Of a stretch of 64,000 bases of DNA, positions 12,503 through 26,139 are shown piece by piece. The DNA lies in NCBI RefSeq assembly GCF_016802725.1, contig NC_052664.1, forward strand, positions 16,078,405-16,142,404. Reading direction: 5' to 3'. The stretch is from Solenopsis invicta. Its lineage: Eukaryota; Arthropoda; Insecta; Hymenoptera; Formicidae. Position 1 is the first letter of the stretch. The number at the start of each line of letters is the position of its first letter. Below the pieces are notes generated by a model. It saw nothing but the letters and a program-made list of their open reading frames with translations. It ran no database searches and was not told the DNA's origin. The position numbers and the translations under genes are program-made.

Positions 12503-15500
12503 AAAACATGCATACAATTTTAACAGAACATAAAAACTTAAAAATGCATTTCAATTATAAACACAAAATATTACAATTTTAAACAATGCAAACAAAAACG
12601 TACCTTTACATTGCCAAGTATAAGGTTGAAAAAAATCCACGTCCAATATTAAATTTTTATCGGATGTTTAGAAAAGTAAGATGTTTACTGGCGTTTAAAA
12701 AAGGTGAAATCAAAACGCAATTATATGTCAGATTTATTAAATGTCAAATTTTTTAGTTAGACACGCATACCCACTATTTAACTTGCAGAATAATTAAAGA
12801 GAAAAATTATAGACAATTGAAGAAAGATCAGCGAGATACGAAACACTGACTGAATTATTCCGCCCATGTAATACTTAATTGTAAGTTAAACTTATGCTCT
12901 CAGTTGTTTATACGTCTATCTATTTAAACACTCGTAAAAGTTATGTTACAAATAATAGACAGTGACACGCTGATTTGTACGATTTAAAAATACAGTTACA
13001 GTTCGCTGAAAACACAATTTGATAACACGGATGATTTAATTTGCGATACAAAATATAGACAATAACATCGACTTTTGACTTAAAACCACGGAAACGCTCC
13101 GTCCACAAAAAAAAACAATTTTGATTTGCGTCGGCGTATTTCTTTATATATGTCACTTTATTTTATCCGAGATAAAAAATAATCTGTCGTTATTACTAAG
13201 TTAATTTATCAATGGCATTATGCCTTTAAAAAATAAAAAGTCTACTAATTACACAGATGAAGTGGTAAGCTCACTTTTGGTACAAATATTGCGATTTACA
13301 ATAATTGCTATCGATTGATAAGGCAGCTGAAAATGCAATCGTAGCGTGGCTAAATAACTTCAGCCTTCTAAATCATTCGAATAATTGATTGAGAATTTGA
13401 TAATTTTCAATTTTGCATTTTAACTTAACTAATTTTTTTATTTATTTCTCTAAAAATTTATTTTATCTAATTTAATTTATTTAATATAAAAAATCCAATA
13501 AAAAAATAACTCTATTTTATCAGGCATCTTATTATATCATTTAAATCTTAATTATTGATTTTTATAAATCAATAATCAAAATATAAACCTTCGACTACGA
13601 TTGTAAAAATAAATAAGAACTGACTGTGCAAATTTATGAAAGAAATATATGTAGACACGTTAGTTTAAGATTTGAAACCTAGTCTGATCGCGTTTGAGAC
13701 AAAATGCGTCGTGAAAATATAAAGTGCATATATGTATACGTATATACTGTTCACGATCTTTTCTCTTTTCTGGAATCCTATTCTCACAACGAGATGTGAC
13801 GCTTGACTGCCAGATTGTTATATACGCATTTATTTATTTCTCAAACTATTTATATTAGTATGTAAATAATCGACATTGTTGCCATGTATATACACTTACA
13901 TAATTTTTAGTATACAAACGTTGGCATAGATTGTTACAATGTCTATGCAAACAATCGCATCTTTTACTGATAAATATGCAAAAAAGATAAATTATTCTCT
14001 TGTTGAAATAATGATACACAACTTTACCGAATATACAGATGGAAAGATTGCGTATATTAATTAAATAATAAGGATAAGGCATCAGTATAAATTTCACAAA
14101 TGTCGCAAGTATTAACCATTTAATTGAGAAAAGCATATTTGTTTAAGCACTAAAAATAATGAATATTTAAAATATGCTTATTTATAAAATGTGCGTTTTT
14201 TATAATTATTCATTCAATTAATATAAAAATTAACAACGTAAGAAAATTGACGCCCTTTAAAAGACAGCGTAAAATTCGTCGAACAATAAATTTTCTATCT
14301 AGTTTGAACTATAAATATCTTTTTCTCGCTCTCAAACTGCCAATGGATATTGAACTGCCAATGAGGAAACTCATTTAAAAAAATATTCTGAACAGTGCAA
14401 TGAAAAAATTAAGATAAAAATAAGAATAATACAATATAATTATTTCTTTTATAATTTCTACATATAAGTTGTTAAATCAAGAATGAATTGAACTAATTTT
14501 TTCTGAGAATTCAGTTTATAAAAAAAAAAAAAAAAACACTGTACAGAGTAACCAATAAAAATAATTAATGTCAAATTTGTCTATAGTGAAAAGCAAATCG
14601 CTAAATATATTCTAGCGATAAAAACAACATCGAATAAAAATTGCGGAACATATTGTATTGTCGTAATGTTGTTGATATAAAAATGTGATTCAAATACGTA
14701 ATTCTTGTACGCGCATTATTTTATTCCTTCACATCCTAAATACTAATTTTCTTCATCCCTCTACGAAAAGTCTGTTAATTTTAAATGTTACGTTTTATTA
14801 GCATGAAATAGCCGTAGCACGTTGGACGCAATCTGAAATTGGATCGAAACAGCACGACCAAACGGTTCCATTACCATTTCAATGAATGCGATATCGATAC
14901 CGGTGCGTTAATTACGAATTCCTAGTCCACCTACTAGTTTCAAACGAGGCGTGTATTACATCGCGCGCAATTCGTTAAGTTTAATTTAGTGACGACCAAA
15001 GAATTATATCTTTAAATCACCTACTGATCAGGGACTAATTCTCTCTCTATAAAACGAAGATTTTGAAATACTTCTTTAAAAATAAAAATATAGTTTATGC
15101 TTAACACCAAAAAAATTCAGCAAGTTACAAAATAATATTATAAAATACAATAAAAACAATAATAAGTTTCTATATTAATTATAAAATTTTAAAAATTTTT
15201 AAATAATTTTTATACTTTATATATATTTTGTTTGTTTTTTTAGAAATCTATCTTTATATGACTAGTATCTAGAAGTTTAACAATTAATAATTGAATATTA
15301 ATTTCATCAGAATAACTAAATTATAAAATAATTTTTTCTTTTGTTTAATAACTTATAATTAAATAATTTTGTCTAAATTATTATCTCGTTTTAATTTTAA
15401 CAAAAATATAATTAATCATTATTTTCTATTTGTTATAGAATATTCTAAATATTATTAAAAAGATATTAAGAAATAAATACAAGTATCACTCAAGCGCACA

Positions 15501-16399
15501 TATTTTAAGGGAGAGTTGCTAAATGCATATCAATCTCCTAAAACGTATGTCTTTAATACTTTACATTTTTACTTCATATAAACATTTAGTGGCAAAAATA
15601 AAAAATAAAAAAATAATAAACAAAAATTTAAGTTTTATCTCATTTCGTGCATGTTATGAGCATTTTAGAAAATCCGGTATATCTGATGTAAATTTTTCGT
15701 GAATTTATATAGCTGATAATAACGTAATTCTGTAATTCTATTTTATATTGTTATATTTTCACAAAAGGCTTGTTATAAAATATTTTACATTTATTGTATA
15801 TATCTATTTACATTTATTGTAAAAATTAAATTGATACTTTTATAAATTCTATCAAGTTTCCTGTCTCATATCTATCTCACACTTTAAATTTTACTATAAT
15901 ACAAATGATACTAATGTAGAATTGATAAATGATAATAGTAAAACTAATAATTGCTATGAATGAAAATATGTCGATTACAAAATAAAATCAAACCAGTTTT
16001 GTTTCGTTGTGCTTATCTTTTCAATGTTATTATTTATTCAATCTTTGATCACTTTTTCAATAAAATTTAAATGAAATAGTATTAGTTAATAATTCTTTAT
16101 ATTTTTAATTTCTTTAATTAAGAAATTCAATATTTTCGAAGACAATACGATTCAAGAGGTCACAGGTATGCTTTAGGCGACTGGATTTCTAAATCATACC
16201 TTTCGCAGCATATTATAAAAAAACTTATAACAAATTAATTTGGTAATACTGAAAGATTTAACATATAATAATAGATAACTGAAACGTCGAGCTACAATTT
16301 TAAACTTTTTGCATCTAAAATAGCATAAAACCCGAAATATAATAAAAAAAATAGCTTAAGTTATAAGCATTTGACAACTCTCCTCCATATATTATATTG
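12503..16399. other. Intergenic stretch between the transporter and DRAM-A
   Basis: AT-rich sequence without a supportable exon on either strand. It contains a poly-A run near 14520-14537 and scattered stretches of ordinary complexity (14810-15010). A segment at 15509-15528, GGGAGAGTTGCTAAATGCAT, resembles the terminal inverted repeat of the element at 56628-57473, but I did not find a matching right end. Confidence 0.6.
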
Positions 16400-16578
16400 C
16401 GTCTCATGTTAATTAGTACGCAATAGTGTGTGCGGTGATTGGTACGGTGAGAACGATAAGAGGTAGCCCAACGACGGACAGTCGCTGCAAGACGCCTCAC
16501 GATCAACTGCCCTCGTGGCATGAATCGTGACGACATATTCTTAGAAAAAAAGTCGTAAGACTACGCGAAATCCTCAAG
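16400..16578 (+). other. Probable non-coding first exon and promoter region of DRAM-A
   Basis: This GC-richer block stands out from AT-rich flanks and ends in a strong donor, CAAG|GTAAGT, at 16578. A matching acceptor, TTTCCTAG at 17401-17408, lies 22 bp upstream of the DRAM-A ATG, so a 5'UTR intron of about 830 bp is likely. A GATTGG (inverted CCAAT) box occurs near 16436. The transcription start is not resolved; the 5' edge given is approximate. Confidence 0.5.
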
Positions 16579-17430
16579 GTAAGTCTCGATATTCTTTTTA
16601 CAATAGTAAAATTTGTTCACTAAAGGACTGAACTTTCGACCTTTCTATGCATCTTCTTCCTAGTCTTCTTAAAATAAATTCTCTTATTTTGATAATTTTT
16701 TTATAAAGAGAAATTTTGTGCTAAAAGCTTAATCGAATGATCGTTCCAATATTTCACCATTATGATTCAATGTAATAAATTTTCGATACATCAAGTAGTA
16801 ATTCCATGAAAAAAATGTGATGTATTTATAAAATCTATTTATTCTTTCCATACATTAAAACAAAAAATTGTTTTAAATTTTTCAAGTAAATATATTATCG
16901 TTTTATCATTTCCTTGATTTAACAAAATATTTCCAATGTTTGAAAATAAATTATTTTATACTGGCTAATATTTATTTAAATAAAAAAAATGTTAAAATAT
17001 ATTTACTTGAACATAAAAAATTTGTATTCACTATATTCAATTTACATGTATACCTTTATTTGAACTTCGGTACAATGGAAGAATATAATTTTTTATCTTC
17101 AATGTCACCCATTAATATTATGAAACAAACGTTATAAGTCATGCGAAGGATTCTCCCTGAGGCCCTATAAGGTCATTTGGATTCTTTATGAACACAACCA
17201 TGTCACTTGAACCCCTCTTTCAATCAGTCCAACTGCTTGCGTCTCTTCATCATTCCTCTCACGTTTAATCCATTCGACCACACCGGAAGATATCATATTG
17301 CCACTGGTCTTAATCAATCCGATGAGAAATGTATCCAAATGCAAATGTAGAATACATCGAATTATATTACAATAATAACGCGAGATAAAAACAATTGTGT
17401 TTCCTAGCACCGAGGACAACGAAACGAGAA

Positions 17431-20400
17431 TGGCGTATGGGAAACTGCACGTACTACCATTAAGTCTCTTCATCTTAATGCCAGTAACATTCGTTATTAC
17501 GTAAGTCTGCATTTTTTTAAACAATGGAGTAGATCAATTTACAAAAGTCACAATGTGTACATTTCCCTTAAATAAGAATATTTCTAGTAATCTTTTTTAA
17601 CAAGTCTTAATTTTAATATCCTCTTTAAAAGTTCAATCAATAAGTTTAATCAATTATTTCTTTTTAGAACGGACTGCTAAAGTATTGACGGCTGTTCATA
17701 TAAAATTCGTGATTATACCGAATTAGACACTATCAACAGCAAGCAATTTTACTTGTAAAAAAAGCTAGTAAAAATATTTATTTTAATTTAGTCTTTAAAT
17801 CTTGAAAAACTAAACTTGCTCGATATATATTTAAAAATATATAAAGCAAATTGAATAAATTTGCTTTGAAGAAATTTGTAGCATTTAAAATTATTTTTAT
17901 AAAGTAGGATAAAATAATATTAAATACAAATTTAATATTATTTTATCCTACTTTATAGAAATAATTTTAAATGCTACAAATTTCTTTCTTAAAATTAAAA
18001 TAATTATCATCCTTGAAACATCCGTGACAAAGCATAACGATTGCCATTAAGATATACTTAAAGATAAAAATTTGTCTATTCTCTCTTCCCTGCCCCTCCT
18101 CCCTCTCATTTGGTGCCTAAACGTCACAATTTTTTTACATACCATTCAAAAAATTTTAAAGATTATATTAGACATATACTTTAATATATTTTCCCTCTTA
18201 CAAAAAAATAAATTACAAATGTACGTAAATCGATTGATTCAAAATAAGAAAAGATCAATTTATAATTTAAACTGCTATTTAAATGTCTATTCGAGTAGCA
18301 AACCGCAGAATTATTTAACGATCAAGAGCTAATTATAAAAGAACTTCGCAACCAGTCGAGGAAACCTGATGCGTTTTATATACTCGCTCACGCCACTGGT
18401 GTTTATAGTTTACGAACGGCTCATGTTTCAGATACACCATATCAGTGCAATGGGATCATGTGGTGCCGGGATTCCCTTATATATCGGAGACCGGCACATT
18501 GTCACCGGAATCCTGCATATTCGCACAATGTCTAAACATCGCGGCTCTTTTGCGTATGTACGCAATTCAAAGAACTACAAACTAAATTAGTTTTATCTAC
18601 TCATATTTTAAAGAGAGAATCTAAGTCAAAAAATAATTATATAAAAATTATATAAAAATATGTCGGCAAATAAAATCTATAAATGAATTAATGATTACAC
18701 GAATATATAAAGAAACCCGAAATATTTAAACAATAAAATCTAAGGCACGAAAACAATAAATATGTTTAACGATAAAATAGAATAGATATAGCAAATAGCA
18801 TAGTAGATAAATAAGAAAAAAGAAACAAAAATGACTAGAAAAATTTTACTTAAACGCAAAAAAAAAAGAATTCAATCTGCATCTTTCACACAGTCGCATG
18901 CTGCGTTTACATCAGGCATCGACAAGTACTGCAATGGCAGACAGAGAGAGGCCGCGATCTCGTAGACAAAAGACTTATCGTGGCGACAACGTGCTGCGGT
19001 ATCCTCGCTTGTTTCGGTCTTGATATACTCGCCAATTTTCAAGAAGCCCGCGTAATCGCCGCTCATATGGTGGGAGCGATGACTTGCTTCTCTGCCGGCA
19101 CTCTCTATTTCTGTCTTCAGGTACACCGTGATGCGAATCGTTATGTTCTATCGCGAATGTGTTTCGATGCCAGAGACAATGTTAATTTACTAACAATATT
19201 GTAGTCATTTTCTGGCACAGAGCCGATAAACATTCAATCTTAAAGCTCTGTCAAAGTGACTTTCTTTCGAGCTGTTAATATTCAACATTCGAAAGTCTCT
19301 TCCTCACATTTCCTCTCCACAATCTTTTCATTTTTATTTTACTACTATATTTTATTATTTTATTTATCCTATTATTTTATTATCATGTTTTCTTATTTTT
19401 CATTTTTTTTATATTTTATTTATAGAAGGTATATTTAGATAGCCTACTCTGGTCCATTCGCTTTACGCGAACTTAATAGTACAATTAATTTTAAAAGGAT
19501 AGATAAACTCTAACTGTGGATGACTTTTACATAAAGGAAATAATTTTATATACCATAATGAAATAATAATTATAATTTTGTAGACATATCTGAGTTACAA
19601 GATGGTACCAGCAATGAACGGCATAATTGTCGTTTATTTGCGCGCTATTCTCTCGGCTCTCACATTGATATTAACGATTGCTACGATCGTTCCTGGCTAT
19701 ATCTCGATGTGTGAATTTCAAGGTATGTAAATATATTATTTAAAAAATTATAATTTATACATAATTTATGTAGTTATAATCTGTATACATTTACTCTTAG
19801 AGTACAGTTCTTCACGTGTACTTATTTTTCTAATAGAAAATGAGTACACGTTAAATATACGACCGTTGTGCACAAATGCAAAACGTGTATTTACACAAAA
19901 CTTTAATTTTATTTGTGAATGTACAATGTAAAATTAAAATAAGATAACTCAAATATTTTTCACAATTTTAAATACTTAAATAAAAATTTAATGTGTTACG
20001 TAGGAAATGATTACAAGAAGTGGCTACCGGCAGATGGTGGTTGGGGTTGGCACGTCGCAAGTGCTATATGCGAATGGATTCTCGCGATCGTCTATTGCGC
20101 GTTTCTTCTTACTTTCGTTCCAGAATTCCGATTGATTAACTTTGAAGATCCTATTGTTACGGTACTTATTTTTATCGTACCTTACATTTTATCGTTATTC
20201 ATATAATAACATTTATTTTATTAAAATATCGACCATCTACGTTTCAATTAATTTTTTTATTGTGATTTATAAATGTTATTATTGTAAATGTTCTTTTTCA
20301 CTAGCAAATTTCTTTTTTCTTTTTTATCAATTTTTACGAATTTTTTGGTAAATTTTTCTTTAATAAAATTCTAACAAACCGTAAAAATTTTTTTAATATT

Positions 20401-22531
20401 TGTAACATGTATTAATTTGTAAGAAAAGTTAAATTAAACTAAAAATTAAATTAAATATGATTAATAAGAATAAGAAATAGATTCTGTTACTTTCAATTTA
20501 ATAAATCTTTAATAAATCTTAATTCTTAAAAATATTATTAAACTAAAAATTTTTTATTTAAAAATTATTAGAATTTTATTACTTACGTTAAGAAAAAAAT
20601 CGATACCAAATTTAGTAATAACATGTACACTAGGTTCCACCGATGCCTTAACACATGAACTTGTACGCGTGTCAAGGCATATCGATATAATAAATTCGGC
20701 GTGTTCCGACTCAAAATATTTTTACATTTCATGCCTGTCATCTGACAATTATACTCAATTAAATTATTAACAACAATTTACCTCTTTTTGGTTTTAGTTA
20801 AATTTTTCTTACATTAAAGTATATAATCAATTTTTAAGTTGAAATTAAATGTAATTGGTTTACTTTAAGAAAATTAATAAATATTGATAATAATATGAAT
20901 GTTATATTAAATTTTAAAATATATATGTATTTTATATGATTTTTAAATGCAATTTAAATGTTATTTAATTTACCTAATACTCTGTAGATGCTTGAATTTT
21001 TCAATCAATAGATTTTTCTATAAATTTAAAATAAAAACGTTAAACTATTTTTCAATTTTTATGATTCCATGACATAAGGTTTTCAATTCATAAATATGAA
21101 ATTAGACTTGGACCTTAATAATATTACTCTTAGACATTAATAAAAATATTTTTTACATTTATTTTTGATGCAAATTTCGATTATAAAGAATGAAAATAAC
21201 ATTTAAACATTTTTTTCTCCCTGATTTCGTTGATGGACCACCTTAACAAAATTACATGTAAAACTCTGTTCCCAACTCCTACAAAAAATATTTTTTCAGA
21301 TTTTTATCAAAAAGTAGGCCACAATGAAATAAATTAAAATAATAACATTTTTTGTTAATTTTTATCGCAAAATGAGCGGGTAAATTATTTCTGTCAGCTC
21401 TTTAACATTTTATTTGTCTACAAAATTCATATTGACATATTTCGCTGATCACAAGTTGAAAGTTAATGATAGCTAAATTTTTTTTCAATTTTTATAATTC
21501 CATAACATAAGGTTTTTATTTCATAAATATGAAATAAATGCTTATGTTGTGGAATTATAAAAATTAAAAAGTTATTTAGTTATCGCTAACTTTCAACTTG
21601 TGATCAGCAAAACATTACAATATGGAATATAGACAAATAAAACGTTAAAGAGCTGGTAGAAACGATTTATCTGCTCATTTTTTTAAGAAAATTAATAAGA
21701 AAAATGTTATTTTAATTTTTTTTATTGTAGCGCACCTTTCAAAAATATCTGATAAAAATATCTATATTTTGTAGAAGTTGGGAACAAAGACAGCACATGT
21801 AGTTTTTTCAAGGTAGTAAATCAACGAAATCACAGTAGAAAAAACGTTTAAAAGTTATTTTCATTTTCTAAAAATCGAAATTTGCATTGAAAGTAAATGT
21901 AAAAAATATTTTTATTAATGTCTAAGAGTAATATTTTAAGGTCCAAGTCTAATTTCATATTTATGAATTGAAAACCTTATGGAATCATATAAATTGAAAA
22001 ATAGTTTAATGTTTTTATCTTGAATTTATAGAAAAATCTATCGATTAAAAAATTCAAGCATCTACAGAGTATTAAGTAAATTAAATAACATTTAAATTGC
22101 ATTTAAAAATCATATAAAATACATATATATTTTAAAATTCAATATAACATTTATATTATTATCAATATTTATTAATTTTCTTAAAGTAAACCAATTACAT
22201 TTAATTTCGACTTAAAAATTGATTATATACTTTAATGTAAGAAAAATTTAACTAAAACTAAAAAGAGGTAAATTGTTGTTAATAATTTAATTGAGTATAA
22301 TCGTCAGATAACAGGCATGAAATGTAAAAATATCTTGAGTCGGAACACGCCGAATTTACTATCGATATGCCTTGACACGCGTACAAGTTCATGTGTTAAG
22401 GCATCGGTGGAACCTAGTGTACAAACAATATATTAATTTTATATATAATTTTGTTTTAGCTAATGTATTTGGATAAAATTGAGAGCACGGCAACTTCAGA
22501 CAAAACGGATACAACTACACAAGATACGTAA
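17431..22531 (+). CDS. DRAM/Frag1/Sfk1-family membrane protein, copy A
   Basis: Coding exons: 17431-17501, 18432-18553, 18894-19120, 19584-19722, 20004-20161, 22460-22531 (TAA), joining in phase to 262 residues, a usual length for DRAM2-like proteins. The family is known for multi-pass proteins of lysosomal and other endomembranes that modulate autophagy; that role is inferred. Family marks: helix at 5-24; FPYISETGTLSPESCIF at 38-54 (the PYISDTG..PE.C motif); YIRHRQ at 70-75; helices around 92-110 and 118-140 with LANFQEARV at 110-118 and a His at 122; helices about 153-178 and 205-225; DGGWGWH at 197-203 and EW at 210-211. The start is the only ATG in frame before the first helix. The last coding exon is tiny (24 codons with stop) and polar, after an intron of 2.3 kb filled by a palindromic element. 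It is paralogous to the gene at 35049-38116. Confidence 0.92.
17869..17986. repeat. Near-perfect 54-bp-arm hairpin in DRAM-A intron 1
   Basis: Arms at 17871-17924 and 17931-17984 pair with a single mismatch around a 6-nt loop TACAAA, and pairing may extend by one or two bases outward. The sequence is AT-rich. It could be a small palindromic MITE or a hairpin RNA precursor. It lies in a transcribed intron on the + strand, so the folded RNA would be made if the intron is transcribed as predicted. Confidence 0.85.
20628..22419. mobile_element. 1.79-kb palindromic foldback element in DRAM-A last intron
   Basis: The whole segment is one large inverted repeat centred near 21525, with arms of nearly 900 bp that match base for base over long runs and differ by scattered substitutions and small indels. 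Termini are CACTAGGTTCCACCGATGCC and its complement. TA flanks both ends (20626-20627 and 22420-22421), as expected for a target duplication of Tc1/mariner-like insertion. A short motif (CATAAGGTTTTyAwTTCATAAATATGAAAT type) occurs both within each arm and at the centre, suggesting nested growth of the palindrome. No coding frame is present. Transcribed as part of the intron, it would form a very long double-stranded RNA. Confidence 0.9.
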
Positions 22532-23944
22532 ATTTGTTCCTAAATTGGTCTCTCAAAAACTTTTTCTACTCTACTAATATTTAGAATTCCATACATCCAA
22601 CTCTATATCTGACGATTACTGTAAGGGAAGCAACAAAACAACAAGAGTTTAAAAGGATAGAACTAATATAATGCAAAGAGTATACAAAAGAAACAATAAT
22701 TAATTCTATTACGAAGAACTAAAAGAATCGACATAAATAAGAATCTTCGCGATTAAATTCGTAATGGCTCATTCTACTGTTATGAAGAAACACAAGAGAA
22801 TATTATTTAAGGATATAAAACTACATATAATACTGCCAGAAATAAGAAAATAACATCCAGCGTATAGCGAACTTCTTTTCCCTACAACTTATTATTTATG
22901 CAATATTAATTAAAGTATAGTGTTAACTTATAATTATATAGTGTTAAGTAGGTCATTAAATAAGTCAAAAGATCGAACCGTTATTTCGAACAACATAAAA
23001 TTGAGTAGCAAGTGCGCGAAAACAGACTAAAAAAAGAGAACGATTGACCAAAAAAAGAGAACTCGTATGATTTATGCGGCTTAATTAACTCAACTGTCAT
23101 AATTTTTGCTTTAACAGCGATTATTACGACGATTCAAAGGAAAGTGCGATTAAATTCATAATGGCAAGATATATTTTACAACAATCTAAAAATGCATCAA
23201 ATTAGAGATAAAATATTTCTGCCATTTTTTATTCAATACCTATTCTCAACTTTTACTAATTAAAAAATGTTAGAAAATATTTATTAAACAATAATACCTT
23301 ATATCAAATTAATGAAGTGACAATGTGAGAATAGAACCTATACATATATGTCAGTTACAGCGGTTCTTGGTGTCAATTGATAATTTTTAATTTTTGAGTT
23401 AAAAATTGTAAAAATTAAAAATTATTAATCGGCACTAAGAACCGTTGTGACTGCATAGGCCTTCTATTATCACGTAAAAATTTATTAAACAAATAAAATA
23501 CATTTTGATTTTATGAAAGATTTACATATATTTTTCTATTATCTCTCTTTTCATCATATTCATTTTGCAATTCCTATTTTTTATATACTTGCGTTTTATA
23601 TACTACTAATTCACGTAGGCCTACCCTTAAGAGTTTCAATAAACTGATTACTATATCAGTTACTGATACAGTAACCAGTTTATTAAAACACTTTATCAGT
23701 TTTTTTTTCAAAGGTATAATGTGATAACATTGAATTTTAATATTTACTGATTGTGAGTTATTATAAAAAAAATAAAATGGTATTACGAAGCCCCCTCCCC
23801 CCTCCTTTCCTCTATAAGCCACTGAACAACTACTTTAAAGAAATAAAATTCAAATAGCATGAAGTTTTAATGAAGTAAACTTCACAAAACTTAAAAAAAA
23901 AAAATATTTAAGCTAATTGTAAGTATATATAAAAAAGTCTCATA
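22532..23944 (+). other. DRAM-A 3' flank, probable 3'UTR then intergenic
   Basis: No coding region seen. The 3'UTR of DRAM-A should begin here. AATAAA-like hexamers occur (for example within CAAATAAAATAC near 23490), but none is clearly favoured. A short hairpin at 23352-23453 is listed separately. The stretch after 23454 is AT-rich with no supported feature. Confidence 0.5.
23352..23453. repeat. 102-bp hairpin element
   Basis: Arms of about 45 bp (23352-23396 and 23409-23453) pair with a handful of mismatches. The outer part reads CAGTTACAGCGGTTCTTGG against CAGTCACAACGGTTCTTAG, and the inner part is an AT-rich stem. It is probably a very short palindromic MITE or its remnant. Confidence 0.75.
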
Positions 23945-24720
23945 TATTATAATCTTCTGAAATCTTAAATAAAATATGTATTTTTTAATCAAAAATATGT
24001 TAAAAAGAGTAATAAGATTCTTAAAAAAAATTTTAATAAACTTTAATAAAACTAACAAAAACAATTTTTAAAATTCAAGTTGTTTAAAAACAAATACTAG
24101 ATCATACAATCAACCAAGTATTTGATTAGACATAGAACGTAAAAATATTTTATCCCAAACCAAAAATATTTTTTTAATAAACAGTTTAAATATAACATTA
24201 ACTCTAAATTACTTTTCTAAAACATGTATTATATATTAATACTGTTTGAAAACAAACATTAAAACAATTAACCAAGTTTTTGATGACTAAAAAGTATATG
24301 CAGCATTTAATTCCATTGTCATTCCAAATAATTTTAAATTTCGTTAAAGTTATTTGGAAAGACAATGGAATTAAATTTTTGCTGCATATACTTTTTGGTA
24401 ATCAAAAACTTGGCTGATTGTTCTAATATTTGTTTTCAATCAGTATTAATATACATATTTTAGAAAAGTTATTTAAATTTAATTTTATATTTAAACTATT
24501 TATTAAAAAAATATTTTGGATTTAGGATAAAATATTTTTGTGTTCTATGCATAATCAAGTATAATATTTAGCTAATTGTATAATCTAATATTTGTTTTTA
24601 GAGAACCTTAATTTTAAAAAAGTTTTTAAGTTTTCTTCTCTTAAAAAAATTTTTTTAAAGCTATTTTTTGGTATATTTTTGGGTTAAAAAATATATTTGA
24701 TTTAAGAAGATATTCGACTA
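23945..24720. mobile_element. ~780-bp palindromic element
   Basis: A long inverted repeat centred near 24340. The inner arms are almost perfect (AAAAAGTATATGCAGC and its complement at either side of the centre), and the match continues outward with more divergence through the AACAAATA.TAG segment to an outer ATCTTCTgAAATC-like end near 23950 and 24715. The precise ends are not defined and I cannot assign target duplications. It has no coding capacity. Confidence 0.7.
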
Positions 24721-25769
24721 TCGTCTCACGCAAACAAAAAGTGCTTCGACAATGGAGTAATTCCGCAATAAAAATATAATATATTTATAGATCTTTTATT
24801 GCTTTTTAAAATAAAAGATTTGTTCTTTTTCCAACGCAGATTTACGTTTCTTTTTTTTAAATTAATATAAAGAAAAAGAAAAAAGATAAACAATGCAAGA
24901 AGTTCAGTACTAAATGTGGAAAAAGAACAAGCTTACAAAATAGTATCAGACTTACCAACACTGATGAGCAACAGCGAAGTTGAAGCTGCATTAATCTGTA
25001 ACATACAAATATATACAAGTTAATAATGATCAAAGCAATCAACATTCAAAAGACAATTATTACGCACATTTAATTTTTTATTTCTCCGTTAAACAATATT
25101 TAATAAAAAAAATTAAATTTTATCACAGAAATCTTCTTTTAAATAATCATAAATTCATAACATAAAATTTAATAAATATATAAAAATATAATTTTCTTTA
25201 ATAATCTAAGAAGCTACTAGTTTACAAATTGTTACAATTTAAGTATACCAATACATTAATACATTATGAATATTTCATTAAATATTTTCATCATGGAATA
25301 TTTAATGTATATCATACGTGATCTGATATACACTGCTAGTACTGAAAAAGTTTAGTATAATATAGACTATAAATTTTTAACCCTCTGAAGGTACCAAGTA
25401 GGATTTGAAGACTCCAGCAAATTTTCAATTTCGAATTATCGTTACACAATTAATGGAAAGAATTAGCTGCTCTTTCCAAAAAAAGTTGTTGATAGTGACA
25501 ACTTACTTATTAAGTAACGTATTTTCTTATATTTCATATAATGACAGGTAAAAGTTGCAAACTCATATTCTGGAATGTTCAAAGAGAGTACTAGAATTTG
25601 TTCAGATTTTTTTTTAGAACCTAAACCACTATCAGCCAACGACCCTTGTGTCCAGAAAATCAGGGAAAACCAACCTGGTGTTCTCGGAGAATTAATATTG
25701 CATGAGCTGCATTCGAAAACATCATCTAAAAAAGTTCAAAGTATTTTTTAGAACTTATGGGATGAGAAT

Positions 25770-26055
25770 TCTTAGAATATTTCAAAATTCACATGTACAG
25801 AAAATTCTAAGAGAAGATGTAGAGTATATCTGTGAGTATTTCTAAATATTTCTAAAGAATGTTTGATTCGTATAAGAATTATGAGAAAAATCTTCATCGG
25901 GATAGCCATGGCAATGGATATTGGAAAATGATACCCTGGTAAAAATGTTTTTCATAATTCTTATACGAATTAGAACATTTTTTAGAAATACTCACAGAAA
26001 GTCTACATCTTCTCTTAAAATTTTTCATACGTGTAAATTTTAAAATATTTGATGC
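25770..26055. mobile_element. ~285-bp palindromic element
   Basis: Arms at about 25770-25893 and 25944-26055 are reverse complements with scattered differences: AGAGAAGATGTAGA, TGTGAGTATTTCTAAA and CGTATAAGAATTATGA each reappear inverted. A roughly 50-bp non-palindromic spacer lies between. It is probably a non-autonomous element. The outer borders are approximate. Confidence 0.75.
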
Positions 26056-26139
26056 AAATACGGAATGTGCAACGCAATCATTGCTTAGATGAACAATTAT
26101 TAATACAGCAACCAATAAATAAACAATTATTTACTTGTG

